Source: an uncultured Nitrospira sp.
GTDB lineage: Bacteria; Nitrospirota; Nitrospiria; Nitrospirales; Nitrospiraceae
Reading direction: 5' to 3'
Length of the DNA: 64,000 nt
Assembly (NCBI GenBank): GCA_902500785.1
Contig: CABVRW010000005.1
Span: 1 to 64,000, forward strand
This document shows positions 35,627 to 44,681 of the stretch, piece by piece. The notes under the pieces were generated by a model that was given only the letters and a program-made list of their open reading frames with translations, made no database searches and was not told where the DNA came from. The position numbers were made by a program, and so were the translations under genes. Positions within the stretch are counted from its first letter, which is position 1, and each line of letters begins with the position of its first letter.

Positions 35627-36676
35627 ATGAAACTCTGTGCGACGAAAATTGCCATTATCGGCGCCGGGAAAGGAGGGACCGCACTCCTGGAGCTCCTCCA
35701 TCAAATCCCGGACGTGGAAATCGTCGGGATCACCGACAAGGATCCTGCGGCTCCGGGACTCAAGCGAGCGCGGGATCTGAATGTGCTGGTGGCGCCACGC
35801 GTGCAGGATCTTATCCAAAATCATGGCGTCAATCTCATTATGGATGTCACCGGCGATCCCGCCATGGAACCGCTCATCCACGCCATGAAACGTCCCGGCT
35901 CCGAGGTCCTGAGCGGAGCCGCCACCAGGCTGCTGTGGAAACTGGTCCAGCACCAGTCGAAATTGGAAGCCGAACTGTTCCAGGCCGACAAACTGGCGGG
36001 ATTGGGCTCCTTCGCCGCCGGCATCGCGCACGACATCAACAACCCCCTGCAACTGATTCTCGGACTCGCCGAAAACCTGGAAGAAGAGCAGGACATCACG
36101 GTCGTCCGTGAACAGGCTCGCGACATCACCGAAGCCGTCAAACGCACCAGCGCGATCTGCCGCGACCTGACTCGATACGCGAGGCGCAACGGCGCTCGGG
36201 AAGAGGTCCTGGTCAATCTCAACACAAAACTGGACGAGGCGCTACGAATCGCCCGTTATGCCGTGACGCTCCAGGACGTCACCGTCGTGAAACGTTATGC
36301 CGAAGAGACAATCGTAATGGGGAACCCCGATGAACTTCTTCACGTCTTCGTCAATCTCATCACGAACGCGGTCCAAGCCATCAACGATCGCGGCACCTTG
36401 ACGCTCCAAACCACTGTCGGGCCGGATGGATTGGTCACCGCGTCGGTCAGCGACACGGGATGCGGCATTCCCAAGGAGGCATTCTCGAAAATCTTTGAAC
36501 CGCTCTACACCACCAAGCCACCCGGGAAAGGCACGGGGTTGGGATTGTACAATGTGATGTCCGTGATCTCGAAAATGGAAGGTCACATTTGTGTCGAAAG
36601 CGACGTCGGCGTCGGCACGACCTTCCGCATCGAATTCCCAGAGGTTCAGCCGACCATATCATGCGCGCCCCTATGA
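35627..36676 (+). CDS. Histidine kinase with an N-terminal Rossmann (NAD(P)-binding-like) domain
   Basis: A 349 aa soluble protein. Residues 1-105 read as a dinucleotide-binding fold: KIAIIGAGKGGTALLELL (GxGxxG at 12-17), GITDKDP after strand 2 and IMDVTGDP. This resembles dehydrogenase or CoA-binding modules. Residues about 120-345 are a kinase core: HisKA with phospho-acceptor His135 in GIAHDINNPLQ, N box NLITNAVQAI, DTGCGIP and GKGTGLGLYNVM. There is no membrane segment or PAS domain, so the Rossmann domain is the evident sensor, possibly of NAD(H)/NADP(H) redox state. The start ATG at 35627 begins the fold. Its TGA overlaps the ATG of the next kinase (ATGA). Confidence 0.85.
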   Translation: MKLCATKIAIIGAGKGGTALLELLHQIPDVEIVGITDKDPAAPGLKRARDLNVLVAPRVQDLIQNHGVNLIMDVTGDPAMEPLIHAMKRPGSEVLSGAATRLLWKLVQHQSKLEAELFQADKLAGLGSFAAGIAHDINNPLQLILGLAENLEEEQDITVVREQARDITEAVKRTSAICRDLTRYARRNGAREEVLVNLNTKLDEALRIARYAVTLQDVTVVKRYAEETIVMGNPDELLHVFVNLITNAVQAINDRGTLTLQTTVGPDGLVTASVSDTGCGIPKEAFSKIFEPLYTTKPPGKGTGLGLYNVMSVISKMEGHICVESDVGVGTTFRIEFPEVQPTISCAPL

Positions 36677-39153
36677 CGAGCACATCGCACCCCGTCTCCA
36701 ATGCCCTCGGATGGGGGCTGAAGCGCAAGCTCATCGTGTCCATGCTCATGGTCGGCGTCATCCCTCTCTTGCTCGGACTCGGCATGGCCTTCCTGCAGGG
36801 CTCGAAAGAAATCCAGGTCGTCAGCGGCGAAAGCTTTCAGGCCCTGGCCACGGAAGCAGCCCGCAAATTGGACCTCCTCGTGGCGGAGGAGGTGGCCAGA
36901 ACCTCTCGCATCGCGGTCCACCCCGACATTGTGCGAGCGCTCGAACACCGTCGCGATGCGCTTCACACCTCCGGCAAGAACGCGGCGCAGCCTGCTCTGG
37001 TCCAAGAACGGGCACGCTGGGCCGCGCGAGACCCGGCGGCGGTCAAAGCAATCACGGAGAATCCCACCGCGCTGCTCTTGCAGGGCTTTTACGCCGGCTC
37101 ACAGAGCGAACCTGACCAGCTCCTGCCGCAAGTGGTGCGCGCGGCCACCAAGAAACTGTTCGTGACGGATGTGCAGGGAAACCTCTTTGCCACCCTGACG
37201 ACCACACCCAACTTCGCCCATGCCGACAGTATCTGGTGGAAAGGCGCGTTCAATAAAGGAGTCGGCCAACTCTATATCGAAGACCTGCACTTCGATGAAC
37301 AGGCCAATGCCTATGTCTTCAGCATTTCCCTCCCCATCATGGACAGCCTCCGGTATGAAGTGGTCGGTGTGCTCCATCGGGTCATCGACGCCAAAGAGTT
37401 CTTTTCGCCCTCGACCCACCCCATTCGGTTCGGCAAGACCGGCCATGTGATGCTGGTCGACAGTCGAGGGACGGTCCTCAGCTGCCCCATTCTTCCGACC
37501 GGCGTGCGGCTCTCAGACCTCTCGCTGATCCCACAGGTGACGGCGAGGGAACCGGGCTGGGTGACCGCCGACAGTGACGGGCACGGCGGCCAAGGGACCG
37601 CCATCATCGGATTCGCGCCCCTTCCCGAAACCAGCCGTGCCACGAACGGCGCGCTGGAACAGGGCGGGTGGCACACGTTCGTCTGGCAATCCTCCGACGA
37701 GCTGTTCGCTCCGATCCGGCATCTCATGATGTGGATGCTGATTCTCGCTACCATCGCACTCGGCTTGCTCGCCACCCTGGGCTATTTCGCCGCCAGTCGG
37801 ATCGTAACGCCGGTCCGGCGACTGCAGGAAGCCGCCCGCCTCATCGGGCGAGGAGAATTGCAGGAACCGATCCAGATTCACACGGGAGATGAATTGGAGG
37901 ATCTGGCCATCGAATTCAATCGTATGAATACGCAGCTGGAAGCCGCCTTTGCCGGATTGAACACCCAGGTTGAAGAAAAAACACAGGAAGTGCAGTACCT
38001 CCAAAAATCCACTGATCAGGTGCTCGACGCCGTCCCGACTCCGATCATCATGATCGACCAGAAGGGCCTCATCCAATACATGAATCGCGCGTCACAGGAA
38101 GCCCTCCAGACACAGGACCACAGCTGGTCGGGCCGGCCGCTCTTCGATGTGCTGCCCCTCGATGAGGATCATCTCCAAGCCTTGCGGCGCGACCTGCGGC
38201 TCGTTGAAGGACACAGGCCGGCTGCGCACCCCAACCTCGATCAGGAACCCGCCCAGAAGGAGGCGCGCGACCCGCTCAACCAGACACACATCCAGGCATC
38301 CTCCTCCGCTCGGCCCGAATTGCGGATCGGTTCGCATCTGTATCACTACGAGTGGTTCCCGCTGGAAAGCCGCAGCGGCGCGGGAAAGCGGTTCGGCCTC
38401 GTGCTGCGTGACACCACCGATGAAACCCGGCTGCAAGATCAACTGATCCAAGCCGAAAAATCCGGCAGCCTTGATGTGCTGACCGCCGGCATCGGCCACG
38501 AACTCAACAACCCGCTGTTTGGAATTCTCGGCCTTGGCGAGGCGATCCAGGAAGAGGAAGACCTGGCCCGCGCCAAAGGCTATGCGCAAGATATCGTCGG
38601 GCATGGACGAAAGATGGCGGCCATTATTCGGGACTTCACCGGAGTCGCGACTCGCGAATCGAAGAACCAGCGCGTCCCGGTGGATGTCACCGCCCAATTG
38701 GATCAAGCCCTGGCCATCGTGCAGACCTCGCACGACTGCCTTGGGCTCAACGTCCAGAAACACTACGTGGCGGTGTCGCCGGTGACGGCGCTTCCAGACC
38801 AACTGCGGCTGGCGTTTATCAATGTCCTGACCAATGCCATTCAAGCTATGAGCGGGCGAGGCGACCTGTGGCTGACCACCGACGAACAGGACGACCTGAT
38901 CACCATCAAGATCCGGGACAACGGACCCGGCATTCCCAAGCAACATCTCGGCAAAGTCTTCGATCCGTTCTATACCACCAAGGGACAGGGAGAAGGATCG
39001 GGACTCGGGCTCACCGTCTCGCAGCGGCTGATCAAGAAATTCGGCGGCGAGATTCGGCTGGAGAGTCCGGATGGCCAGGGCACGACCTGCGTCATCACCT
39101 TACCCGCGGACAAGGCCGGGGTACGAAAGGAGGAGCCATGCGTCCCATCCTGA
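36673..39153 (+). CDS. Membrane sensor histidine kinase (Cache-HAMP-PAS-HisKA-HATPase)
   Basis: An 826 aa kinase. TM1 is about 18-40, a large periplasmic Cache-like domain about 45-345 (with FVTDVQGNLFATLTTTPNF and HVMLVDSRGTVL), and TM2 about 352-375, followed by HAMP. A PAS domain follows (about 455-600, TPIIMIDQKGLIQYMNRAS). The kinase core has His609 in GIGHELNNPLFG, NVLTNAIQAM, DNGPGIP and GSGLGLTVSQRL. No receiver domain is attached. Start: ATG at 36673 overlapping the upstream stop. The final codons overlap the start of the DUF3365 gene by 16 nt, so all four operon genes are tightly coupled. Confidence 0.93.
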   Translation: MTSTSHPVSNALGWGLKRKLIVSMLMVGVIPLLLGLGMAFLQGSKEIQVVSGESFQALATEAARKLDLLVAEEVARTSRIAVHPDIVRALEHRRDALHTSGKNAAQPALVQERARWAARDPAAVKAITENPTALLLQGFYAGSQSEPDQLLPQVVRAATKKLFVTDVQGNLFATLTTTPNFAHADSIWWKGAFNKGVGQLYIEDLHFDEQANAYVFSISLPIMDSLRYEVVGVLHRVIDAKEFFSPSTHPIRFGKTGHVMLVDSRGTVLSCPILPTGVRLSDLSLIPQVTAREPGWVTADSDGHGGQGTAIIGFAPLPETSRATNGALEQGGWHTFVWQSSDELFAPIRHLMMWMLILATIALGLLATLGYFAASRIVTPVRRLQEAARLIGRGELQEPIQIHTGDELEDLAIEFNRMNTQLEAAFAGLNTQVEEKTQEVQYLQKSTDQVLDAVPTPIIMIDQKGLIQYMNRASQEALQTQDHSWSGRPLFDVLPLDEDHLQALRRDLRLVEGHRPAAHPNLDQEPAQKEARDPLNQTHIQASSSARPELRIGSHLYHYEWFPLESRSGAGKRFGLVLRDTTDETRLQDQLIQAEKSGSLDVLTAGIGHELNNPLFGILGLGEAIQEEEDLARAKGYAQDIVGHGRKMAAIIRDFTGVATRESKNQRVPVDVTAQLDQALAIVQTSHDCLGLNVQKHYVAVSPVTALPDQLRLAFINVLTNAIQAMSGRGDLWLTTDEQDDLITIKIRDNGPGIPKQHLGKVFDPFYTTKGQGEGSGLGLTVSQRLIKKFGGEIRLESPDGQGTTCVITLPADKAGVRKEEPCVPS

Positions 39154-39731
39154 CATTCGTGCAAGCACGGTCACTGTGGCTCGCGCTGGCCCTGGCCTGC
39201 GCCTCGACCTATTCATCGCAAGCGAAGGATGTCGCACCGCCCACAGGCATTCCTCCGGATAAGGTCGCAGATTTCGTACACGCAGTGCTGGATGCCGACC
39301 GGACGATCTATACGAATCAGGTCGTCAACCGGATGCAGGCTAAAGGGATCGTGTCCGCCACGGAGCATTGGGAACACGAAAATGCCTTGCCGCTTCCCGC
39401 GCAATTTCTTCAACATTCCGGCAAACTCGTCGCCGAATCCGGACGAGGCATTCGTTACCGCCTCATCAGCCTCTGGCCCATCTACCAGCGCAATGCCCCC
39501 GCCACCGACTTAGAACGCAAGGCGCTGGAAAGTTTTGCGCAAACGCCCGATCGTCCCTTCACCGGCATCGTGACCAGCGGCCGCAAACAATACTTTCAGG
39601 CCGTATATTCCGATCGGGCCATATCCGCCGCCTGCGTGAAATGTCACAACAGCCACCCCTTGAGCCCCAAACGAGACTTCGCCCTTCACGACGTGATGGG
39701 CGGGATGACCATTACCATTCCCCTCGACTGA
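39138..39731 (+). CDS. Periplasmic DUF3365 (Tll0287-like) haem protein
   Basis: A 197 aa exported protein. The signal peptide is about 1-29 (hydrophobic WLALALACAS, cleavage near SQA). The mature part is a DUF3365 domain with a PAS-like haem fold and a single c-type haem motif CVKCH (166-170), followed by NSHPLSPKRDF. Family members are proposed redox or gas sensors. Start: ATG at 39138 with AAAGGAGG upstream, 16 nt inside the kinase gene. As the last gene of the operon it is a good candidate for the signal-sensing partner of the periplasmic Cache domain. Confidence 0.88.
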   Translation: MRPILTFVQARSLWLALALACASTYSSQAKDVAPPTGIPPDKVADFVHAVLDADRTIYTNQVVNRMQAKGIVSATEHWEHENALPLPAQFLQHSGKLVAESGRGIRYRLISLWPIYQRNAPATDLERKALESFAQTPDRPFTGIVTSGRKQYFQAVYSDRAISAACVKCHNSHPLSPKRDFALHDVMGGMTITIPLD

Positions 39732-39845
39732 CCGGAATCGCGACCGAGCACCGGAATACGATGTGGTCGGCCCTGTACTCGATTCAGACCAATGGCGGGT
39801 CGGCACGTTGCAGCCGTTTGAGAGGAGAACTCGCCCAGGATGGCA

Positions 39846-39869
39846 CGCGCCGGTCGTGCGGCCGGCGCG
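39846..39869. other. GC-rich hairpin between convergent genes
   Basis: CGCGCCGG (39846-39853) and CCGGCGCG (39862-39869) pair perfectly around an 8-nt loop, in the 230-nt gap between the DUF3365 and bactofilin stops. No T run is present. It may help end transcription from both sides or protect 3' ends. Confidence 0.45.
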
Positions 39870-39963
39870 CCTGCACCGAGTACTGCCGTCTGGAGTGGGA
39901 TGAGGAAGAACGAAGCCGATCGGCACAGAGGATCGGCAGCCTTGAATCGAGAGACGTGTCCGG

Positions 39964-40404
39964 TCAGGCGTTGTCGCCGAGCACGGCAACCGCCTTAGGA
40001 CGCTGCGAGGAAATATCCCGCACATTGCCGGGAAGCTTTTGAGCGTCATCCCCCCACGAAGCGACACCCATATCCGACAGACCCTGAAACTTGGCCCCGT
40101 CTTCCATGGAGAACGCCGGTGCGTGGACTTCGCCGACGAGGAGACCGGTCTTCAACAATTGAAGCCGTTCCGTGGCCCGCACCGTGGCCTTGATTTTTCC
40201 GCTGCTGATGATGGTCCCGGCCGTGATCGTCCCCTGCACGATACCGTCCTCGCCGATCACGACGGTCCCCGTGGTATGAAGGTCCCCTTCCAGCCGCCCA
40301 TCGATACGCACCGTTCCTTCAACCCGAATCTCGCCCCTGAGCAACACTCCTTTGGCCAACAGGGTGATATTGTCGCTTTCCACAAAGCCGGACTTCTTCA
40401 TCAT
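39964..40404 (-). CDS. Bactofilin family cytoskeletal protein
   Basis: A 146 aa polymer-forming protein (DUF583). The core (about 12-115) is the repetitive right-handed beta-helix pattern: LLAKGVLLRGEIRVEGTVRI, DGRLEGDLHTTGTVVIGEDG and GTITAGTIISSGKIKATV. Start: ATG at 40404, because AAGGAG lies 6 nt upstream. The longer frame to 40458 adds an Ser-rich stretch without a ribosome site. The gene is 86 nt downstream of the PBP1b stop on the same strand, consistent with a shared role in cell-wall shape. Confidence 0.92.
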   Translation of the reverse strand: MMKKSGFVESDNITLLAKGVLLRGEIRVEGTVRIDGRLEGDLHTTGTVVIGEDGIVQGTITAGTIISSGKIKATVRATERLQLLKTGLLVGEVHAPAFSMEDGAKFQGLSDMGVASWGDDAQKLPGNVRDISSQRPKAVAVLGDNA

Positions 40405-40490
40405 CACGCGCTCCTTCTCCCAGGCAGTGGCCGATGAACTGGAGGACCATCCCAACATGAGCCGAGCCTACACCAGCTTTTCGATCGCAC

Positions 40491-42794
40491 CTAGGAAAAA
40501 CCAAAACTGCGCTTCACCCGTTCCCAGAATCCACTGCCGTGGACTTCACAGAATATCGAGGGCTCCGTACCTTCGATAAACAGCTCCGTCGACCGCTGCG
40601 GACATTTCGAGGTCGCCAACTGGGCCGACTGGGGATCGATGTCGCGCGCCACCACGGCAGGCGGCTGCGGAAAGTCACGCGATGAGGCCGGTACAATGCG
40701 GCGCACGAACTCCACCCACATCGGCAATGCCGCCTGCGCTCCGGTCAGCTGCAACGCCTCTTCGTCGTCGAATCCCACCCACACCCCGACGACCACGTCC
40801 GGTGTATAGCCGACGAACCACGCATCGCGATACCCATCCGTCGTCCCTGTTTTCCCTGCCACAATGGCGCGAAGCCCCATCCCCTTCGCCTTCGCCGCGG
40901 TACCGCGCTCGACGACGCCCTTGAGCAACGAGGTCATGATATAGGCCGCTTGTGGCGAGACCGCCTGGCGACGCGCGGGCGTATGACGCCATAAGGGATC
41001 CCCTTCCGGAGTCACCACGGCCCGCAGCGCGGTCGGAGCCACGAACAGCCCTTCTTGCGCCAAGGCCCCGAACGCCGACGTCATCTCCAGCAGCGAAACG
41101 CCCGAGGTCCCCAACGCGATGGAGAGATTGTCGGCCAGCGGGCTACGAATCCCCAGCTTCTCAGCCGTCTGCAGAATGCGCTTCGTTCCGACGGCCTGTG
41201 CGATCTTCACGGCGGGAATATTCAACGATTGTTCCAGCGCCGTCCGCACCGACACCGCCCCATGGAACCGATGGTCGTAATTCTGCGGCGCCCATTTGCC
41301 CGCGCCCGACTCAAATGTCACCGGTTCGTCGATGATGGAGGTGGCCGCCGTAATCGGTTGTCCCCCCGCCAATTCCCGACGAGCTTCCAACGCCGCGAGA
41401 TAGACCAGCGGCTTAAAGAGGGAGCCGGGCTGGCGCTTCGCCTGCACGGCCCGGTTGAACTGGCTCGCGCGGTAGTCACGACTCCCCACCATCGCAAGAA
41501 TGCCGCCGGTCGCAGGATCGAGCGCCACCAGTGCGCCTTGCACCGCCTGGGTGTGGCGCGTCAACGCCGGATGCGCCGCTTCCAGTTTGGTCAGCTCACT
41601 CTCCAACGTCTGGGTCGCCAGCCGTTGCAGCACGGGATCCAGCGTCGTATACGCCCTGACTCCGTCAGGAAGCGGCGCACCGGTCGTCTCCTCCACCTGT
41701 CTCAGCAGGTGGTCGACAAAGAAGGGCGCGTCGGCCAATGTGTCCTGCGGCGGCATCACCAGGACCGGCGTCATCACGGCCTGCCTCCACACGTCGTCGC
41801 TGACAAGCCCCTGTTCGTGCAGTCGCCCCAGAACGACATCGCGCCGCTGCTTGGCCAGCGCCGGATTTCTCAAAGGCGAATAGGTATTCGGCCCCTTGAT
41901 CATGCCCACCAGCATGGCCGTTTCCTCCACACTCAGCGCATCCACGCGTTTGCCGAAATACCGATGGGCCGCCTCCCCCACCCCGTAGATCGACACCGAC
42001 CCGACCTGCCCGAGATAAATCTCGTTCGCATAACTTTCGAGAATGGCTTGTTTGCGGTATTTCGTCTCCAGGACGAGCGCGGCGATCGACTCTTTCAGTT
42101 TCCGTCCGAACGTGCGCTGCGGAGAATAAAACAGATTCTTCGCCAACTGCTGCGTGATCGTGCTGCCGCCCTGAATGACCGTTCCCCGGGTCACATTCGT
42201 CCAGACGGCGCGGGCCACGGCGATTGGATCGATCCCCGGATGGCTGAAGAAGCGGCGATCTTCGATGGCCAGCAGCACATCGAGAAACCGAGCCGATAGG
42301 TCGTCATACGATACCCATTCCCGCACCTGCCGCGACGCGCCGCGCAGGCCGCTGATCAACTGCGGCTCCAAATACAGGGGGAACAACTCGTCGTCGCCCT
42401 GAATCGACAGCACCTTCACCACACGCCCCTGATCGAGGACCAGACGAGCCGGCACCGGTTGCAGATGAAAATCGGCAAACTCGTGCAGATAAATATCGAT
42501 CTCGGCAGGTGCGACACGATACTCGCCGGGCGCACGAACGGCTGTCTCGACCGCGTGATAGCCGAGCCGGTTCAGACGTTCGATCAGATGCGAGGAAGCA
42601 ATGTCCAAATCCGGCTTCAATAGAAACGGCGCGCCGTAGATCAGGCGGGGAGGATGCTCGTCGCCCGTCGGCAACGCCAGACTCGCCGAGAGGTAGAGTC
42701 CGTAGGCCAGGGCGCTGCCTGCGGCAAGGACCACGACGCCGGCCAAGGCGAAAAGCCCTCGTGCGAACCAGCGTCGGACGACCATCACCGCCAC
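40491..42794 (-). CDS. mrcB: Bifunctional penicillin-binding protein 1b
   Basis: A 767 aa class A PBP that polymerises and crosslinks peptidoglycan. Order: N-terminal membrane anchor (about 10-32), UB2H-like domain (about 47-140, PPRLIYGAPFLLKPDL...RLNRLGY), then transglycosylase GT51 with catalytic Glu in AIEDRRFFSHPGIDP and GGSTITQQLAKNLFY. The transpeptidase follows with Ser458/Lys461 in GSLFKP, the SLN motif in LEQSLNIP and KTGTT. The UB2H domain marks it as PBP1b-like, as in proteins activated by LpoB-type lipoproteins. It is divergent from the FadL-type gene. Confidence 0.95.
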   Translation of the reverse strand: MAVMVVRRWFARGLFALAGVVVLAAGSALAYGLYLSASLALPTGDEHPPRLIYGAPFLLKPDLDIASSHLIERLNRLGYHAVETAVRAPGEYRVAPAEIDIYLHEFADFHLQPVPARLVLDQGRVVKVLSIQGDDELFPLYLEPQLISGLRGASRQVREWVSYDDLSARFLDVLLAIEDRRFFSHPGIDPIAVARAVWTNVTRGTVIQGGSTITQQLAKNLFYSPQRTFGRKLKESIAALVLETKYRKQAILESYANEIYLGQVGSVSIYGVGEAAHRYFGKRVDALSVEETAMLVGMIKGPNTYSPLRNPALAKQRRDVVLGRLHEQGLVSDDVWRQAVMTPVLVMPPQDTLADAPFFVDHLLRQVEETTGAPLPDGVRAYTTLDPVLQRLATQTLESELTKLEAAHPALTRHTQAVQGALVALDPATGGILAMVGSRDYRASQFNRAVQAKRQPGSLFKPLVYLAALEARRELAGGQPITAATSIIDEPVTFESGAGKWAPQNYDHRFHGAVSVRTALEQSLNIPAVKIAQAVGTKRILQTAEKLGIRSPLADNLSIALGTSGVSLLEMTSAFGALAQEGLFVAPTALRAVVTPEGDPLWRHTPARRQAVSPQAAYIMTSLLKGVVERGTAAKAKGMGLRAIVAGKTGTTDGYRDAWFVGYTPDVVVGVWVGFDDEEALQLTGAQAALPMWVEFVRRIVPASSRDFPQPPAVVARDIDPQSAQLATSKCPQRSTELFIEGTEPSIFCEVHGSGFWERVKRSFGFS

Positions 42795-42881
42795 ATCCCC
42801 ATGTCGTCGAGCATACGCGATCCCGCGGACGAAATCACATGCATGCAGACCGTTCGGGCAGGATCCCGCCGGAGCTCAAGC

Positions 42882-42910
42882 TTGACAAAGGGCCGGACGT
42901 TCTCTTAGAT
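42882..42910 (+). promoter_or_regulatory. Possible promoter of the FadL-type gene
   Basis: Perfect TTGACA (42882-42887), a 17-nt spacer and a poor -10 TTAGAT (42905-42910), 168 nt before the start codon. It is the only -35 consensus I see in the 283-nt divergent gap. Confidence 0.4.
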
Positions 42911-43077
42911 GAGCGCCACATTGACGTGCCTCTAGGCCCTTGTACCTATCCACACGTCCGACCTATGCGTCCGCTGCCGGTGTGCCGCCCACGAGTCGTC
43001 GCAGACGAACGGCGCAGGTCCGACAATGCAAGGATGGTTGATTCGTCGACAGACTCATTCATACGAGGTAACTGACC

Positions 43078-44565
43078 GTGAGCATGCTACGCGTTCTTGA
43101 GACCGGTGATTCACACGAGATCCGCCTGTCTGCGGCACTTCAGCCGCACCACGATCGACAGCGCCGGGGACTCCGGTGGAATCATCGCGGGTACGCATCC
43201 GCGCGAACCCTCATAGCCTGTTGCGCTCTTGTCACGGCGATCACCGTCGGCGCCCCCCCGGCAACCTGGGCGGGCAGTTTTCGTATCTACGATCACAGCG
43301 CTTCGGCGACCGGTCAGGCATCGGCATTCACGGCTCAGGCCGACGATGCCTCAACCGGGTACTATAACCCGGCCGGCATGACGCAGCTCCGCGGTGTTCA
43401 GCTGTCGGCCGGCACCACGCTCATCGGTGGAGGCTTCTCGTTTCAGAGTCCCGCGGGCACCCAGGCGAACGGGGACCTCCGCGGCAGTGTGGCGATTCCG
43501 CCTCCGTCGAATCTATACCTGACGGCCAATCTCAAAGACCTTGGAATCGGCTCCTCCGAGAGCACCGCCGTCGGGTTGGCCGTCTTCAGCCCGTTCGGCA
43601 CCTTGACCCGCTGGCCGGACAGCAGTCCGTTTTCCACGGCCACCACCAAAGCCGCCTTCGAGTTGATCGACATTCGACCCTCCATCGCCTTCAGACCCTT
43701 GCCGGATCTGGCGATCGGGTTAGGGGCCGACATTTACACCTTTTCAGGAGCTTTCGGAGAAGGCCAAGTCGAACGCCAATTTCGCTGGCCGGGCGGACTC
43801 GGCATCCCCGCCGGTACCGGTATGGAATTGAATGGACGCGACACGGCCGCAGGCTTCAATGCCAGCTTGCTCTATACCCCGCTGAGAAATGAAGACGGTC
43901 GGCCGCTCGTCAATATCGGCCTCATCTATCGCAGCCAGGCCACGCTGCATCTCGACGGACAACTGCTCGCTGGCGGCGCCCGTGTCGCGGACGCCCGCAC
44001 GACCTTCGTGGTGCCGCAGGTCCTCACCGGCGGCATCGCCCTCTGGCCCGTCCGGGATCAAGCGCGGGAGTGGAAACTGGAATTGGACGTGGACTACACC
44101 GGCTGGAAATCGGTCCGCAATTTGGATTCGTCTCTGTCGAACGGGCTCACCATTGCCACACCCGCCAATTGGATCAGCGGCTACACCGTCATGGTCGGGA
44201 CGGAGTACAAGTGGCTCAATCCCAAGCCCCTTCCGGATTGGGACATTGCCTTACGCGCGGGCTACTGGCATTCCCAAAAAGCGATTCCGGATCAGACCTT
44301 CAACCCCGCCATTCCGGACGGCGACAACCACGCCCTGTCCACCGGCATCGGATTCACCTGCCGGAAGAAGGGCCGGTTCCTCGGGATCATCCCCTGCGGA
44401 GGATCGGACCACACCCTCAGTCCCAAAGGCTTCGGGATCGATCTGGCCTACCAGGCCATTGTATACGAAAGCAGAACGGTCGCAGGCAACGTGAATCCTA
44501 CCGTCAACGGCACGTATCACACAACATTACATGTCGGTTCCGTGAATCTCCGCGTGAATTTTTGA
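43078..44565 (+). CDS. OmpP1/FadL-family outer membrane transport protein
   Basis: A 495 aa beta-barrel porin for hydrophobic compounds. The mature start GSFRIYDHSASATGQASAFTAQADDASTGYYNPAGM is the FadL hatch signature (the NPA motif near residue 100), and the C-terminus ends in a strand with Phe (VNLRVNF). The predicted signal peptide is unusually far inside (about 44-65, CALVTAITVG...TWAG), after about 43 charged residues. No closer in-frame start exists, so either the leader is extended or translation starts at a rare codon. The start is GTG at 43078 or ATG at 43084. The natural ligand is unknown. Confidence 0.88.
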   Translation: MSMLRVLETGDSHEIRLSAALQPHHDRQRRGLRWNHRGYASARTLIACCALVTAITVGAPPATWAGSFRIYDHSASATGQASAFTAQADDASTGYYNPAGMTQLRGVQLSAGTTLIGGGFSFQSPAGTQANGDLRGSVAIPPPSNLYLTANLKDLGIGSSESTAVGLAVFSPFGTLTRWPDSSPFSTATTKAAFELIDIRPSIAFRPLPDLAIGLGADIYTFSGAFGEGQVERQFRWPGGLGIPAGTGMELNGRDTAAGFNASLLYTPLRNEDGRPLVNIGLIYRSQATLHLDGQLLAGGARVADARTTFVVPQVLTGGIALWPVRDQAREWKLELDVDYTGWKSVRNLDSSLSNGLTIATPANWISGYTVMVGTEYKWLNPKPLPDWDIALRAGYWHSQKAIPDQTFNPAIPDGDNHALSTGIGFTCRKKGRFLGIIPCGGSDHTLSPKGFGIDLAYQAIVYESRTVAGNVNPTVNGTYHTTLHVGSVNLRVNF

Positions 44566-44681
44566 TGCTCGACATTCGATCGATCATGATAAAGTAGGCG
44601 TACGTATGAGACACGCGCGCATCGTGACGCTGTCACCGGTGCCTTGTATTCGGTGAACCTGCTTTCGAGCGAGGCCGTCGA

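Noticed and set aside
39846-39869. Intrinsic terminator
   Set aside because: A stable stem, but no T run follows on either strand.
41055-42299. 414 aa plus-strand frame opposite PBP1b
   Set aside because: Low-complexity Arg/His/Gln composition typical of a shadow. PBP1b motifs are on the other strand.
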